Positions 16,203-25,070 of a stretch of DNA of 52,893 nucleotides are shown piece by piece. Made by a program: the position numbers and the translations under genes. The stretch's first letter is position 1. Every line of letters starts with the position of its first letter. The notes beneath the pieces are model-generated. The model made no database searches. It was not told the origin of the DNA and saw only the letters and a list, made by a program, of their open reading frames with translations. Source of the stretch: Bacteroidales bacterium (GTDB taxonomy: Bacteria > Bacteroidota > Bacteroidia > Bacteroidales > Paludibacteraceae); contig SUXD01000016.1 of the NCBI GenBank assembly GCA_015061145.1, positions 1 to 52,893 on the forward strand, read 5' to 3'.

Positions 16203-18844
16203 AACTCTCCTTCGAATCCAATCTTCAGTATCAGCAGGAAGCCATTCAGTCGGTTGTCGGCCTTTTTGAGGGACAAGCGATTGAGGACTCTTTGTTTCAA
16301 TATGATTTGAATGAAAAGCAGGCGAGCTTTATTGATGGAATTGGCAATAAATTGGTTTTGTCGGAAGAACAGATTCTTGCCAATTTGCAGAAAGTGCAGA
16401 ATCAAAATGAGATTGCCCTATCGGATAAACTTGATGGGATGCACTTCTCTATTGAAATGGAGACAGGAACTGGTAAGACATACGTTTATCTGCGCACCAT
16501 TTATGAGTTGAACAAAATCTACGGTTTCAAGAAATTTGTTATCGTTGTTCCGTCTGTCCCGATTCGTGAGGGCGTTTTGAAGAATCTGCAAATCACGCAT
16601 GAGCATTTTCAAACGCTATACGACAATACACCCATTCGTTTTTATGTTTACGACAGAAACAAAATTTCCCAACTTCGTGGTTTTGCGGCCGGCGACAATA
16701 TTGAGGTGCTGGTTATCAACATTGATTCATTTGCCAAGGATGAGAATGTCATCAACAAACCGAACGACAAACTCAACGGGCAGGAACCTATCAATTTCAT
16801 TAAGCAGGTTCAGCCCATCGTGATTGTGGATGAACCACAAAACATGGAATCGGAAAAACGGGTGGCGGCCATCGCCAATCTTAATCCTCTTTGTACCTTA
16901 CGCTATTCGGCCACTCACCGAAACCGTTACAATTTGATTTACAGCCTAAATCCAGTAAAAGCATACGATTTGGGGCTTGTGAAACAGATAGAGGTCGATT
17001 CTGTTTTCGAGGAAAATTCTCTAAACGGAGCTTTTGTAGCTTTGGAATCAATAACCGCAAGTAAAACAAAGATTACAGCAAAAGTTTCCATTGATGTCAA
17101 CGACAAAAATGGAGTTAAACGGAAATCTGTTTCTGTCAAGGCTGGCGATGATTTATATGCAAAGAGTGAAGGACGTGAGATTTATCGAAACGGTTACATT
17201 GTGGAGGAAATAGATGCTTCAAATGCCTGCATTGTATTTTCAAATGGCGATGTACTTTATCAGGGGCAACGCAAAGACGACCTAAACGATGACGTGATGA
17301 AGTTCCAAATTCGCCGCACCATCGAGGAGCATTTGCGTAAGGAATTGAAATTGAACAAACAGGGAATCAAAGTCTTATCGTTGTTCTTCATTGACAGAGT
17401 GGCGAACTACCGCACATACGATGCTCAAGACAATGAAGTGAAAGGAAAGTTTGCCATTTGGTTTGAGGAAATTTATTCAGAGCTGATAAAGCGTCCCGAA
17501 TTTCAATCATTGGATAATTTTTCTATTGACAAGATTCACAATGGCTACTTTTCGCAAGACAAAAAAGGACATGCAAAAGACACTTCTGGTGAAACACAAG
17601 CCGATGACGATACATATAACTTGATTATGAGAGACAAGGAAACTCTATTGGATATGAACAATCCGCTTCGTTTCATTTTCTCGCACACGGCTCTGCGTGA
17701 AGGTTGGGATAATCCCAATGTGTTCCAAATCTGCACTTTGAATGAAACAAAATCAGAGATAAAGAAACGTCAAGAAATTGGTCGAGGTTTGCGTTTGCCT
17801 GTCAATCAGGAAGGTTTGCGTTGTTATGACAGAAATGTCAATCGGTTGACAGTTGTCGCAAATGAATCATATAATGACTTTGCTAAAGCTCTACAAAATG
17901 AAATGCAAGATGATTGTGGCGTTGATTTTGGAGGTCGTATAAAACCAAAACGCGATAGGGTTACTGTAAAGTACAAGAAAGGATTTGAGGCTGATCCTCT
18001 TTTCCTTGCCATTTGGGAAAAACTTAAAACAAAAACCACGTATCGAGTAAACTATGATACCGCAACATTGATAGAAAAAGCATCAAAAGCGATAAAGCAA
18101 CTTCCTAAGATTGCAGCTCCAGCCATTCGTTCTGTGAAAACTGAAGTTGTTATTGCTAAAGAAGGTATTTCTACCAATTATAAAGGCGATAAACTTTCAT
18201 CTCATATTTCGGATTATATCATACCTGATATTTTGAGTTACATACAAAACAGAACAGAGTTGACACGTTCAACAATCTTACAGATTTTGGAAAAATCAGG
18301 CCGATTAGACGATGTGGCTATAAATCCACAACTTTTTATGGATATAGTTGTAGATGCGATTAGGCGTATTTTACAAGATCTGATGATAGATGGAATAGAA
18401 TATCATAAAATAGGTGATACCGAATATGAAATGCGCTTGTTCGAGGAACAAGAATTGGAAATCTATTTGAACGACTTCACTTTCAAGGTTTCTGATGTAG
18501 ATAAAACCATCTACGATGAATATGTCCCTTTGGATTCTTCGGTAGAAAACAAGTTTGCTCAAGATTGCGAAACAAGCGACCAAATCAAGTATTATTTCAA
18601 GTTGCCGAATTGGTTTAAAATTCCCACCCCAATTGGCTCATACAATCCTGATTGGGCAGTAATCTTTGAAGATGACACGAAGGTTTATTTTGTTGCTGAG
18701 ACAAAAGACACAGGAACTCCGACTGTTGATTTGGGAAAACTTCATCCAAGTGAACGACAAAAAATTCACTGTGGAACAGCTCATTTCAAGCAGTTTGAGG
18801 ATCTGGAATACAAGGTTGTTCGTCGAGTCGCTGATTTGATTTAA
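16199..18844 (+). CDS. Type III R-M restriction subunit (Res)
   Basis: DEAD/DEAH-type ATPase and endonuclease that cuts DNA after Mod-dependent recognition. In 881 residues: Walker A GTGKT (90-94), Walker B DEPQ (211-214), SATHRNRYN (motif III), ALREGWDNPNVFQ (motif V), IGRGLRL (527-533, motif VI), and a C-terminal nuclease with Pro817-Asp818 and Glu834-Thr-Lys836. All catalytic motifs are present, so the enzyme looks active. The last gene of the four, it overlaps the small nuclease gene by four bases. Confidence 0.94.
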   Translation: MKLSFESNLQYQQEAIQSVVGLFEGQAIEDSLFQYDLNEKQASFIDGIGNKLVLSEEQILANLQKVQNQNEIALSDKLDGMHFSIEMETGTGKTYVYLRTIYELNKIYGFKKFVIVVPSVPIREGVLKNLQITHEHFQTLYDNTPIRFYVYDRNKISQLRGFAAGDNIEVLVINIDSFAKDENVINKPNDKLNGQEPINFIKQVQPIVIVDEPQNMESEKRVAAIANLNPLCTLRYSATHRNRYNLIYSLNPVKAYDLGLVKQIEVDSVFEENSLNGAFVALESITASKTKITAKVSIDVNDKNGVKRKSVSVKAGDDLYAKSEGREIYRNGYIVEEIDASNACIVFSNGDVLYQGQRKDDLNDDVMKFQIRRTIEEHLRKELKLNKQGIKVLSLFFIDRVANYRTYDAQDNEVKGKFAIWFEEIYSELIKRPEFQSLDNFSIDKIHNGYFSQDKKGHAKDTSGETQADDDTYNLIMRDKETLLDMNNPLRFIFSHTALREGWDNPNVFQICTLNETKSEIKKRQEIGRGLRLPVNQEGLRCYDRNVNRLTVVANESYNDFAKALQNEMQDDCGVDFGGRIKPKRDRVTVKYKKGFEADPLFLAIWEKLKTKTTYRVNYDTATLIEKASKAIKQLPKIAAPAIRSVKTEVVIAKEGISTNYKGDKLSSHISDYIIPDILSYIQNRTELTRSTILQILEKSGRLDDVAINPQLFMDIVVDAIRRILQDLMIDGIEYHKIGDTEYEMRLFEEQELEIYLNDFTFKVSDVDKTIYDEYVPLDSSVENKFAQDCETSDQIKYYFKLPNWFKIPTPIGSYNPDWAVIFEDDTKVYFVAETKDTGTPTVDLGKLHPSERQKIHCGTAHFKQFEDLEYKVVRRVADLI

Positions 18845-18854
18845 TTTTTTTAAA

Positions 18855-18885
18855 TTTAGTTTCTCGCTTAAAAAGTGTACCTTTG
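18855..18885 (+). promoter_or_regulatory. Promoter of the flippase-yfhO pair
   Basis: TTTAG (18855-18859), 18 bases, then TACCTTTG (18878-18885). The -7 box is strong and the -33 is weaker. Transcription would start near 18892, just before the TTG start at 18910. Confidence 0.55.
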
Positions 18886-18909
18886 CCAATTAAGAAAAAA
18901 ATATAGGTT

Positions 18910-20415
18910 TTGGGAATCATTATTCGACAGAGCATAAAAGGGACGTTAGTGAATTACATCGGTGTTTGCATCGGTTTTTTCACCACTTTTTTTGTGCTTA
19001 CGCGCTTTCTTACCGCCGAAGAAATCGGTTTGACACGTGTGCTGGTGGATGCCTCGACGCTTTTTGTGGGCTTGGCGCAGATGGGCACGTCGTCGTCCAT
19101 CGTTCGTTTCTATCCTTATTTCAAGGACGAGTCGAAAGGGGATAACGGTTTCTTTTTCTGGACGGTGCTGGTGCCGCTGATCGGTTTTGTCGTGTTCGGC
19201 TTGATGTTCTGGGGGTTGAAAGATTATGTCTGCGCCCGTTTTGCCGAGAAGTCAGGACTCTTTGTCACCTACTACAAGTGCGTCTATCCGATGGCTTTCG
19301 CCATGCTTTACATGACCGTTTCGGAATCGAATTGCAATGTGCTGATGCGCATCGTTGTGCCAAAGTTTGTGCGCGAAGTGCTGGTGCGTCTGCTCACGTT
19401 GGCGGTCTATCTGCTTTACGCGTTTGGCACGCTGGGCATCGACGGCTTTGTGTATGGCTTTTGCGGCGTGTATGTGGTGGCGTTGCTGGTGGATATGGCC
19501 TATCTTTTCTCGCTGAAGAAAATATCACTGAAACCCGATTGGAAATTCCTTACGCCGCAACTCAAAAGCAATTATCTGTATTATACGCTTTTTTTGCTTA
19601 CATCTACCATTGCTACGGTGCTGGCGCCATTTGCCAACACTTATTTCATCAGTGCCGAAATGGGGCTTGCCTTTACCGGTATTTTTGCAATAGCTACTTA
19701 TATCACGGCATTGGTGGAAATTCCTTACCGTTCGCTGGGCGCCATTTCGCTGCCGCAGCTTTCGGCTTCCATCAAGGAAAATGAGATGGCTGAGGCCAAT
19801 GGATTGTGCAAAAGGATATCCGTCAATCAGATGCTTGTGGGTGGATTTGTGTTCCTGCTGATATGGGTGAACCTCGATTTGTTTTTCCGATTGTTGCCCA
19901 ATGGCGAGCAGTATGCGGTAGCCAAATGGGTGGTTTTTATTCTCGGAATGTCCAAACTGTTCACTTCGGTTTTCAGCATCAGTCTTGCGGCATTGAGCTT
20001 TTCGAGATATTATTATTATTCGCTGCTGTTTTCGCTGGTGTTTACGGCGAGTGCGCTGTACTTTAACAGTAAGTTCATACCGCTGTGGGGAATGAACGGC
20101 GCGGCCTTGGCCACACTTCTTTCTTCGATGCTTTACTACGGCTTGCTGATGTTGCTCGACTGGTTTAAGATAAAAGTGTCGCCGCTCAGCGCGAAACATT
20201 TCGGCGTATTGGCTATGTTTGCTTTGCTCTTAGCGGCCGACGAGCTGTGGCGTTATGCGTTCCCGGTTTCGGGAAGCGTATGGTGGCAGTTGTGCGAATC
20301 GGCGCTGCGCACCTCCGTATTGCTGTCGGTCGGTGTGTTTGTCGCCTATAGCATGCGTTTTTCTGAAGATATAAATCAATTGTTAAAAAGAATAAAAGAT
20401 GAAATTCAATTTTAA
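18910..20415 (+). CDS. Polysaccharide flippase (Wzx/MATE-like)
   Basis: Integral membrane protein of 501 residues with about 12-14 hydrophobic segments, of the oligosaccharide flippase family that moves lipid-linked sugars across the inner membrane. I place the start at TTG (18910), because no ATG lies in frame before about residue 57 and the N-terminus (GIIIRQSIKGTLVNYIG) is the usual family start. Its 3' end overlaps the YfhO gene by 17 bases, so both are probably co-translated and share an envelope role. No glycosyltransferases are nearby, so the substrate is unknown. Confidence 0.87.
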   Translation: MGIIIRQSIKGTLVNYIGVCIGFFTTFFVLTRFLTAEEIGLTRVLVDASTLFVGLAQMGTSSSIVRFYPYFKDESKGDNGFFFWTVLVPLIGFVVFGLMFWGLKDYVCARFAEKSGLFVTYYKCVYPMAFAMLYMTVSESNCNVLMRIVVPKFVREVLVRLLTLAVYLLYAFGTLGIDGFVYGFCGVYVVALLVDMAYLFSLKKISLKPDWKFLTPQLKSNYLYYTLFLLTSTIATVLAPFANTYFISAEMGLAFTGIFAIATYITALVEIPYRSLGAISLPQLSASIKENEMAEANGLCKRISVNQMLVGGFVFLLIWVNLDLFFRLLPNGEQYAVAKWVVFILGMSKLFTSVFSISLAALSFSRYYYYSLLFSLVFTASALYFNSKFIPLWGMNGAALATLLSSMLYYGLLMLLDWFKIKVSPLSAKHFGVLAMFALLLAADELWRYAFPVSGSVWWQLCESALRTSVLLSVGVFVAYSMRFSEDINQLLKRIKDEIQF

Positions 20416-22855
20416 AAGTTTTCTCCCGTATTTGGGCATAATGGCGTTGTTTGCATTGGTTGCGTGTCTTTATTGTTCGCCAGAACTCGAAGGGCAGCGG
20501 ATAGTGGCTGCCGATGCGCAGCAACCTACCTCGGCCATGAAGGAGAGTTGGCGGTATCATCAGCAGACGGGCGATTACACATGGTGGACAGGCTCTATGT
20601 TTTGCGGCATGCCCAACTATCAGATTGGCGGCGGCGACGGCGTGTTGCATTCCCATCAGATATTGCGTCCGTTCAAGAATATATGCTTGACAGGGCATAA
20701 GTATGCCATATCCATCGTCTTTTTCTATTTTTTGGCGTTCTTCTTGTTGCTTCGCACATTCAAAATCGAACGTTGGATGAGTGTGGCTGGCGCTTTTGCC
20801 ATCGCTTTCTCGTCGTATTTCTTTATCATCATAGCCGCATCGCACACAGGCAAGTGCATCGGACTCACATGGACCATTCCCGTCATAATCGGCTTTGTGC
20901 TGATATTCAGGAAACGTTACGGCTGGGGGGCTTTCATCACTATGTTTGCCATGGCGCTGGCTTTCACCATCCACTTGCAGATGTCTTATTATCTGTGTAT
21001 GCTCATCGGTCTGCTTTTCTGTGCCGAACTGTATATGCACCTCAAAGAGAAAAGGTACAAGGATTTGCTGATAGCTACAGCGGTGTTTGCCTTGGCTTTC
21101 GGGGTGGGACTTGGCGCTAATGGCGGTTTGCTGTTTCTCAACAAGGAGTATGTGACCGAAACGATGCGCGGCGGACATTCCGAACTGGTAAAAGAGACCG
21201 ACAGCCAGAACAAGACCGGCGGTCTGGATTTGGATTACGCCACCAATTGGAGCTATGGCATCGACGAAATTGCCACATTCCTTATACCGAACTATATGGG
21301 CGGTTGCAACGGCTACCATCTTGATGAGGATTCAGACCTTTATCAAGCATTGACAAAAGAAGGCGTTCCAGGCAATTCGGCACGCGCGTTCTGCGAGTCG
21401 TCGCCGATGTACTGGGGCGATCAGCCGTTTACGGCCGGTCCTGTATATATGGGTGCTGTGGTATGCTTTCTTTTCGTATTGTCGCTTTATGTGGTGAAAG
21501 GTCCGTACAAATGGGCTTTGCTGGCAGCTACGGCATTCTCAGTGATGCTCTCGTGGGGATATCACTTTATGCCGCTCACCAAGCTGTTTTACAACTATTT
21601 CCCGATGTACAACAAGTTTCGTGCTGTATCGTCTATACTGGTGGTGGCAGAAATCACCATTCCGTTGCTCGGTTTCATGGCGCTCAAAGCGGTGGCCGAA
21701 GGCAAGGCTGACGCTGCACGCATAAAGAAACAGATTGCCTATTCGGCGCTCATCACGGGCGGCATTTGCCTGCTGTTCGCTTTGTTTGGCGGTCTGATTG
21801 GCAGTTTCACCTCGCGCCACGATGCGCAATTCACCTCACAAATACCTGATTTTGTGTACAATGCCATTATTGCGCAACGTAAGTCGCTGATGGTGTCGGA
21901 CGCATGGCGCTCGCTGCTGTTTGTAGTGTTGGGTGCGGTGCTCACTTATCTGCTGGCTGCCGACAAGATAAAGACAAAAACATTCGGAATGCTGCTGGCG
22001 CTGCTTGTGCTGGTGGATATGTGGCCGGTGAACAAGCGTTATTTCAACGAGCGCAATTATGTGCCCGAAAGAGAAATAGAAAAGATGTTTGTCATGAAAG
22101 ACTACGAAAAACAATTGCTCGAGGATAAAGAACTGAATTTCAGAATGATAGATCTGACTACCAATACTTTTAACGATGCGCGTCCGTCATATTATCTGAA
22201 TTCGGTGGGAGGGTATTCGGCTGCCAAGTTGCGCCGCTATCAGGATTTGATTGACGAACACCTCTCAAAAATGAATATGCAGGTGTACAACATGCTGAAT
22301 ACCAAGTATTTCATCGTTCCGTCGCAAGGCAAGGCAGCTATACAGCAGAATCCTGACGCTTTCGGCAATGCGTGGTTTGTCGATTCGCTGGTGGTGGCTG
22401 CCGATGCCAACGAAGAGAATGCGGCGCTCAACACTTTGGATTTGAAGCATGCGGCAGTGCTCGACAAGCAGTTCGAGAAACAGGTGGCAGGCCTGTCGCT
22501 GAAAGCCGATTCTGCTTCAACGGTGAAACTGATGTCGTACACGCCCAAGGAACTGAATTACGAGACGCAATGCGCCGATGAATCGGTGGTGGTATTCTCC
22601 GAAATTTACTATCCGTACGGATGGAAGTCGTATATCGACGGCGTGCCAGCCGAGCATTTCAGAGCCGACTATACATTACGTGCGATGCGTGTACCTGCCG
22701 GAAAGCATCAGATTCGCTTTGTGTTCGACCCCGACAGCGCCCGCAAGGGTGATTTGCTCGCCACCTTATGTATCGCCGTCATGCTGCTCACGCTGCTCGG
22801 CACAGTGTGTTACGAGGGGTGGAGAAGATTTAGGAAAGTGAGGAGTGAAGAATGA
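20399..22855 (+). CDS. YfhO family membrane protein
   Basis: Large membrane protein of 818 residues with many helices and a C-terminal soluble domain. The N-terminal loop (ADAQQPTSAMKESWRYHQQ) and periplasmic FYSEIYYPYGW-like segment (VVFSEIYYPYGWKSYIDG) are typical of Bacteroidetes YfhO proteins. YfhO of Firmicutes is a glycosyltransferase that decorates lipoteichoic acid; the role in Bacteroidetes is unknown. It is overlapped by the flippase gene, fitting surface glycan work. Confidence 0.85.
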   Translation: MKFNFKSFLPYLGIMALFALVACLYCSPELEGQRIVAADAQQPTSAMKESWRYHQQTGDYTWWTGSMFCGMPNYQIGGGDGVLHSHQILRPFKNICLTGHKYAISIVFFYFLAFFLLLRTFKIERWMSVAGAFAIAFSSYFFIIIAASHTGKCIGLTWTIPVIIGFVLIFRKRYGWGAFITMFAMALAFTIHLQMSYYLCMLIGLLFCAELYMHLKEKRYKDLLIATAVFALAFGVGLGANGGLLFLNKEYVTETMRGGHSELVKETDSQNKTGGLDLDYATNWSYGIDEIATFLIPNYMGGCNGYHLDEDSDLYQALTKEGVPGNSARAFCESSPMYWGDQPFTAGPVYMGAVVCFLFVLSLYVVKGPYKWALLAATAFSVMLSWGYHFMPLTKLFYNYFPMYNKFRAVSSILVVAEITIPLLGFMALKAVAEGKADAARIKKQIAYSALITGGICLLFALFGGLIGSFTSRHDAQFTSQIPDFVYNAIIAQRKSLMVSDAWRSLLFVVLGAVLTYLLAADKIKTKTFGMLLALLVLVDMWPVNKRYFNERNYVPEREIEKMFVMKDYEKQLLEDKELNFRMIDLTTNTFNDARPSYYLNSVGGYSAAKLRRYQDLIDEHLSKMNMQVYNMLNTKYFIVPSQGKAAIQQNPDAFGNAWFVDSLVVAADANEENAALNTLDLKHAAVLDKQFEKQVAGLSLKADSASTVKLMSYTPKELNYETQCADESVVVFSEIYYPYGWKSYIDGVPAEHFRADYTLRAMRVPAGKHQIRFVFDPDSARKGDLLATLCIAVMLLTLLGTVCYEGWRRFRKVRSEE

Positions 22856-22957
22856 GGAGTGAGGAGTTGTGCGTGGAGGGGTATCGACTATTGAGCAAAT
22901 GGAGATGAAATAGAATCTTTTAACGTCTGAGTTTTGACGTAAGAGAATAAAGAAGAG

Positions 22958-23443
22958 ATGCGGTTCGCTCAATTTACATATAAGGTAGTGGAAAGGAAAT
23001 TATCCTTTGCGAGAAAGGTGTATCGCGAATCGATGTTCCCGTTATTGGTAGTGTTGTGCGTGCTTTTCCCGCTCGATTTCTTTTCGTACGAACAGAAAGG
23101 CTGGATGCTCATTATCTTTCTCACTTATTTTTTCTCTTGGCTATATTGGAAAGATGAACGAAAGAAAATAGGTTACTTAAAGATGAGTGATACTGATATT
23201 TCTTTCATCGGAATGGACAATCGCACAGATTTTTCGTGCAGGGTAGTGGATATAATAGCAATATCGGTTGCAATGCCCGATTATAAAAGGCGGGCAGGAG
23301 CAAAGTTGGCGAATATGATGATTGCCACGGCTGAAAATGAGCACATCTATTGTATTGATTTGAACGACTATAACAATTATTTGAGTTATAAACTCATGTT
23401 GCAGCGTTATAGCAGTTATGCTGTGAATGTGGAGATAATATAA
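22958..23443 (+). CDS. Small membrane protein with PH-like C-terminal part
   Basis: A 161-residue protein I do not recognise. Two hydrophobic helices (about 28-42 and 50-65) follow a basic N-terminus, and the C-terminal half (ISFIGMDNRTDFSCRVVDIIAIS...) has the alternating beta pattern of a bacterial PH-like domain. It lies about 100 bases after yfhO and 30 bases before the duplicated promoter repeat, so it marks the left side of the RhuM insertion. Confidence 0.65.
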   Translation: MRFAQFTYKVVERKLSFARKVYRESMFPLLVVLCVLFPLDFFSYEQKGWMLIIFLTYFFSWLYWKDERKKIGYLKMSDTDISFIGMDNRTDFSCRVVDIIAISVAMPDYKRRAGAKLANMMIATAENEHIYCIDLNDYNNYLSYKLMLQRYSSYAVNVEII

Positions 23444-23474
23444 TGTCTCACGCATAGTTGTACGGTTTGTATTC

Positions 23475-23534
23475 CATTTATGCGCTGATGCCGAAAAGAT
23501 TTCTTATTTTTGTGCTGATAAATTGACACATCAT
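23475..23534. repeat. 60-bp direct repeat, left copy (promoter of RhuM gene)
   Basis: Identical over 60 bases to 25010-25069, offset 1535 bp. It contains the -7 box TATTTTTG (23505-23512). The repeat ends inside the ATG of the RhuM gene (23533-23535), so this copy supplies that gene's promoter and leader. Confidence 0.95.
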
Positions 23535-24909
23535 GATGAATAACGACAATATCCCAGAACTCCAATCTCTTTTCGAACAGTTAAAAGAGGTTGATGCTGA
23601 TGCTAAGGAATGGTGGAACTCGCGTAAGTTGGCGCGAGTGATGGGCTATGGCAAGTACTGGAACTTTGAGCGTGTCATAGCCAAGGCACAGGCATGGACT
23701 TCACAGAAGGGCTATCATCTTGGTGAGCATTTCGTGGAGATAACGGAAATGGCAGAGTTGGGCAGTGGGGCTGTCCGAGAAGTGACGAGCATCCGCTTGT
23801 CTCGTGCCGCCTGCATGGCTGTAGCTATGAATGCAGACCAAAAGAAAGAGATGGTGAAGGCTGCACAGCAGTATTTCAGCGCGACCATGACTCCTGACGT
23901 AGCCGTGAGAAGCATGGAGTCCTCCATTTTGTTATATAAAGGTGGACATGGAAAAGTGCAAGTGCAGGTAGTCTTTGATACAAATACTTTTTGGCTTTCT
24001 CAGCAGAGAATGGCAGAGTTGTTTGGCGTTACCCAGCAAAACATTAGCTATCATCTTCAGCAAATTGAAGAAAGCGGTGAACTGCATTTGTCCGATGCTT
24101 ACAAAAAAAAATTGTTACCTTCGGACAAATGGTCTGGTGAGGTAATGATGTACAATCTCGATGTGGTCATAGCAGTAGGTTATCGTGTGAATAGCTATGA
24201 GGCTACTCAATTCCGTATCTGGGCGACACAAGTTCTGAAAGAATACCTAACCAAAGGCTTTGTGTTGGACGATGAACGTCTGAAGGGAAAGAACGTGTTC
24301 GGGGCTGATTACTTCGATGATTTGCTTGACCGCATCCGAGAGATACGAATCAGTGAACGGCGTTATTATCAGAAGATTACGGATATATATAGCGAGTGTA
24401 GTTCTGACTACGATAAGGATTCTGAGGAAACACAGTTGTTCTTCAAGACTGTGCAGAACATGATGCACTATGCCGTAACCAAACAAACTGCTGCTGAGAT
24501 TATCTACGATCGTGCAGATGCTGAACGACCTCACATGGGATTGACAACATGGAAGAATGCACCAGATGGAAGAGTCGTGAAGTCGGATGTTACGGTGGCA
24601 AAGAACTATCTCAGTGAAAAGGAGGTTGATTCTTTGAACAGATTGAGCAATGCCTTCATTGACATTGCTGAGCAACGCGCAGAAGACCATATCTTGATGA
24701 CAATGAAAGACTGGTCGGCTCTCCTACAGCGCTATATGGACTTGAACAACCGTCCGTTACTTCCAGATGCAGGATGTGTGACTCACGAGCAGGCGGTAGA
24801 AAAGGCACTTACAGAATACGACAAGTTCCGTGTCATTCAAGACCGTGAGATTATGAGTGACTTTGACAAGCAGTTGAAATTGTTGTTTGGAGATAAAGAA
24901 ATAAGATAA
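23533..24909 (+). CDS. DinD-like / RhuM fusion protein
   Basis: A 458-residue protein with two parts. Residues about 25-117 match the start of DinD (DNA-damage-inducible protein D): WNSRKLARVMGYGKYWNF, then LSRAACMAVAMNAD. Residues about 131-458 match the RhuM 'virulence protein' family: SILLYKGGHGKVQVQVVFDT, a helix-turn-helix-like FWLSQQRMAELFGVTQQNISYHL, and a helical C-terminus. RhuM proteins occur on islands and near R-M loci; their biochemical role is not established. The gene lies exactly between two 60-bp direct repeats. The ATG at 23536 is an alternative start. Confidence 0.85.
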   Translation: MMNNDNIPELQSLFEQLKEVDADAKEWWNSRKLARVMGYGKYWNFERVIAKAQAWTSQKGYHLGEHFVEITEMAELGSGAVREVTSIRLSRAACMAVAMNADQKKEMVKAAQQYFSATMTPDVAVRSMESSILLYKGGHGKVQVQVVFDTNTFWLSQQRMAELFGVTQQNISYHLQQIEESGELHLSDAYKKKLLPSDKWSGEVMMYNLDVVIAVGYRVNSYEATQFRIWATQVLKEYLTKGFVLDDERLKGKNVFGADYFDDLLDRIREIRISERRYYQKITDIYSECSSDYDKDSEETQLFFKTVQNMMHYAVTKQTAAEIIYDRADAERPHMGLTTWKNAPDGRVVKSDVTVAKNYLSEKEVDSLNRLSNAFIDIAEQRAEDHILMTMKDWSALLQRYMDLNNRPLLPDAGCVTHEQAVEKALTEYDKFRVIQDREIMSDFDKQLKLLFGDKEIR

Positions 24910-25009
24910 AAAGGATAAACAAGCCGTTTAAATTTTATTGATTTATTTATCTGAATAACAGCGGCAGTTTGGGTTTCCTTGAGCTTTTTTTTGCATCTTT
25001 TCTTTGTTT

Positions 25010-25069
25010 CATTTATGCGCTGATGCCGAAAAGATTTCTTATTTTTGTGCTGATAAATTGACACATCAT
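25010..25069. repeat. 60-bp direct repeat, right copy (promoter of M16 peptidase)
   Basis: Exact copy of 23475-23534. It ends one base before the M16 peptidase ATG (25071) and carries the -7 box TATTTTTG at 25040-25047. Loss of one copy with the segment between would put the peptidase directly behind the left promoter. Confidence 0.95.
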
Positions 25070-25070
25070 T

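Noticed and set aside
10590-18860. Similar TTAA-T(n)-AAATTT stretches on both sides of the four-gene R-M operon, like a third direct repeat
   Set aside because: Low-complexity A/T, about 18 bases, unequal T counts; chance similarity cannot be excluded.
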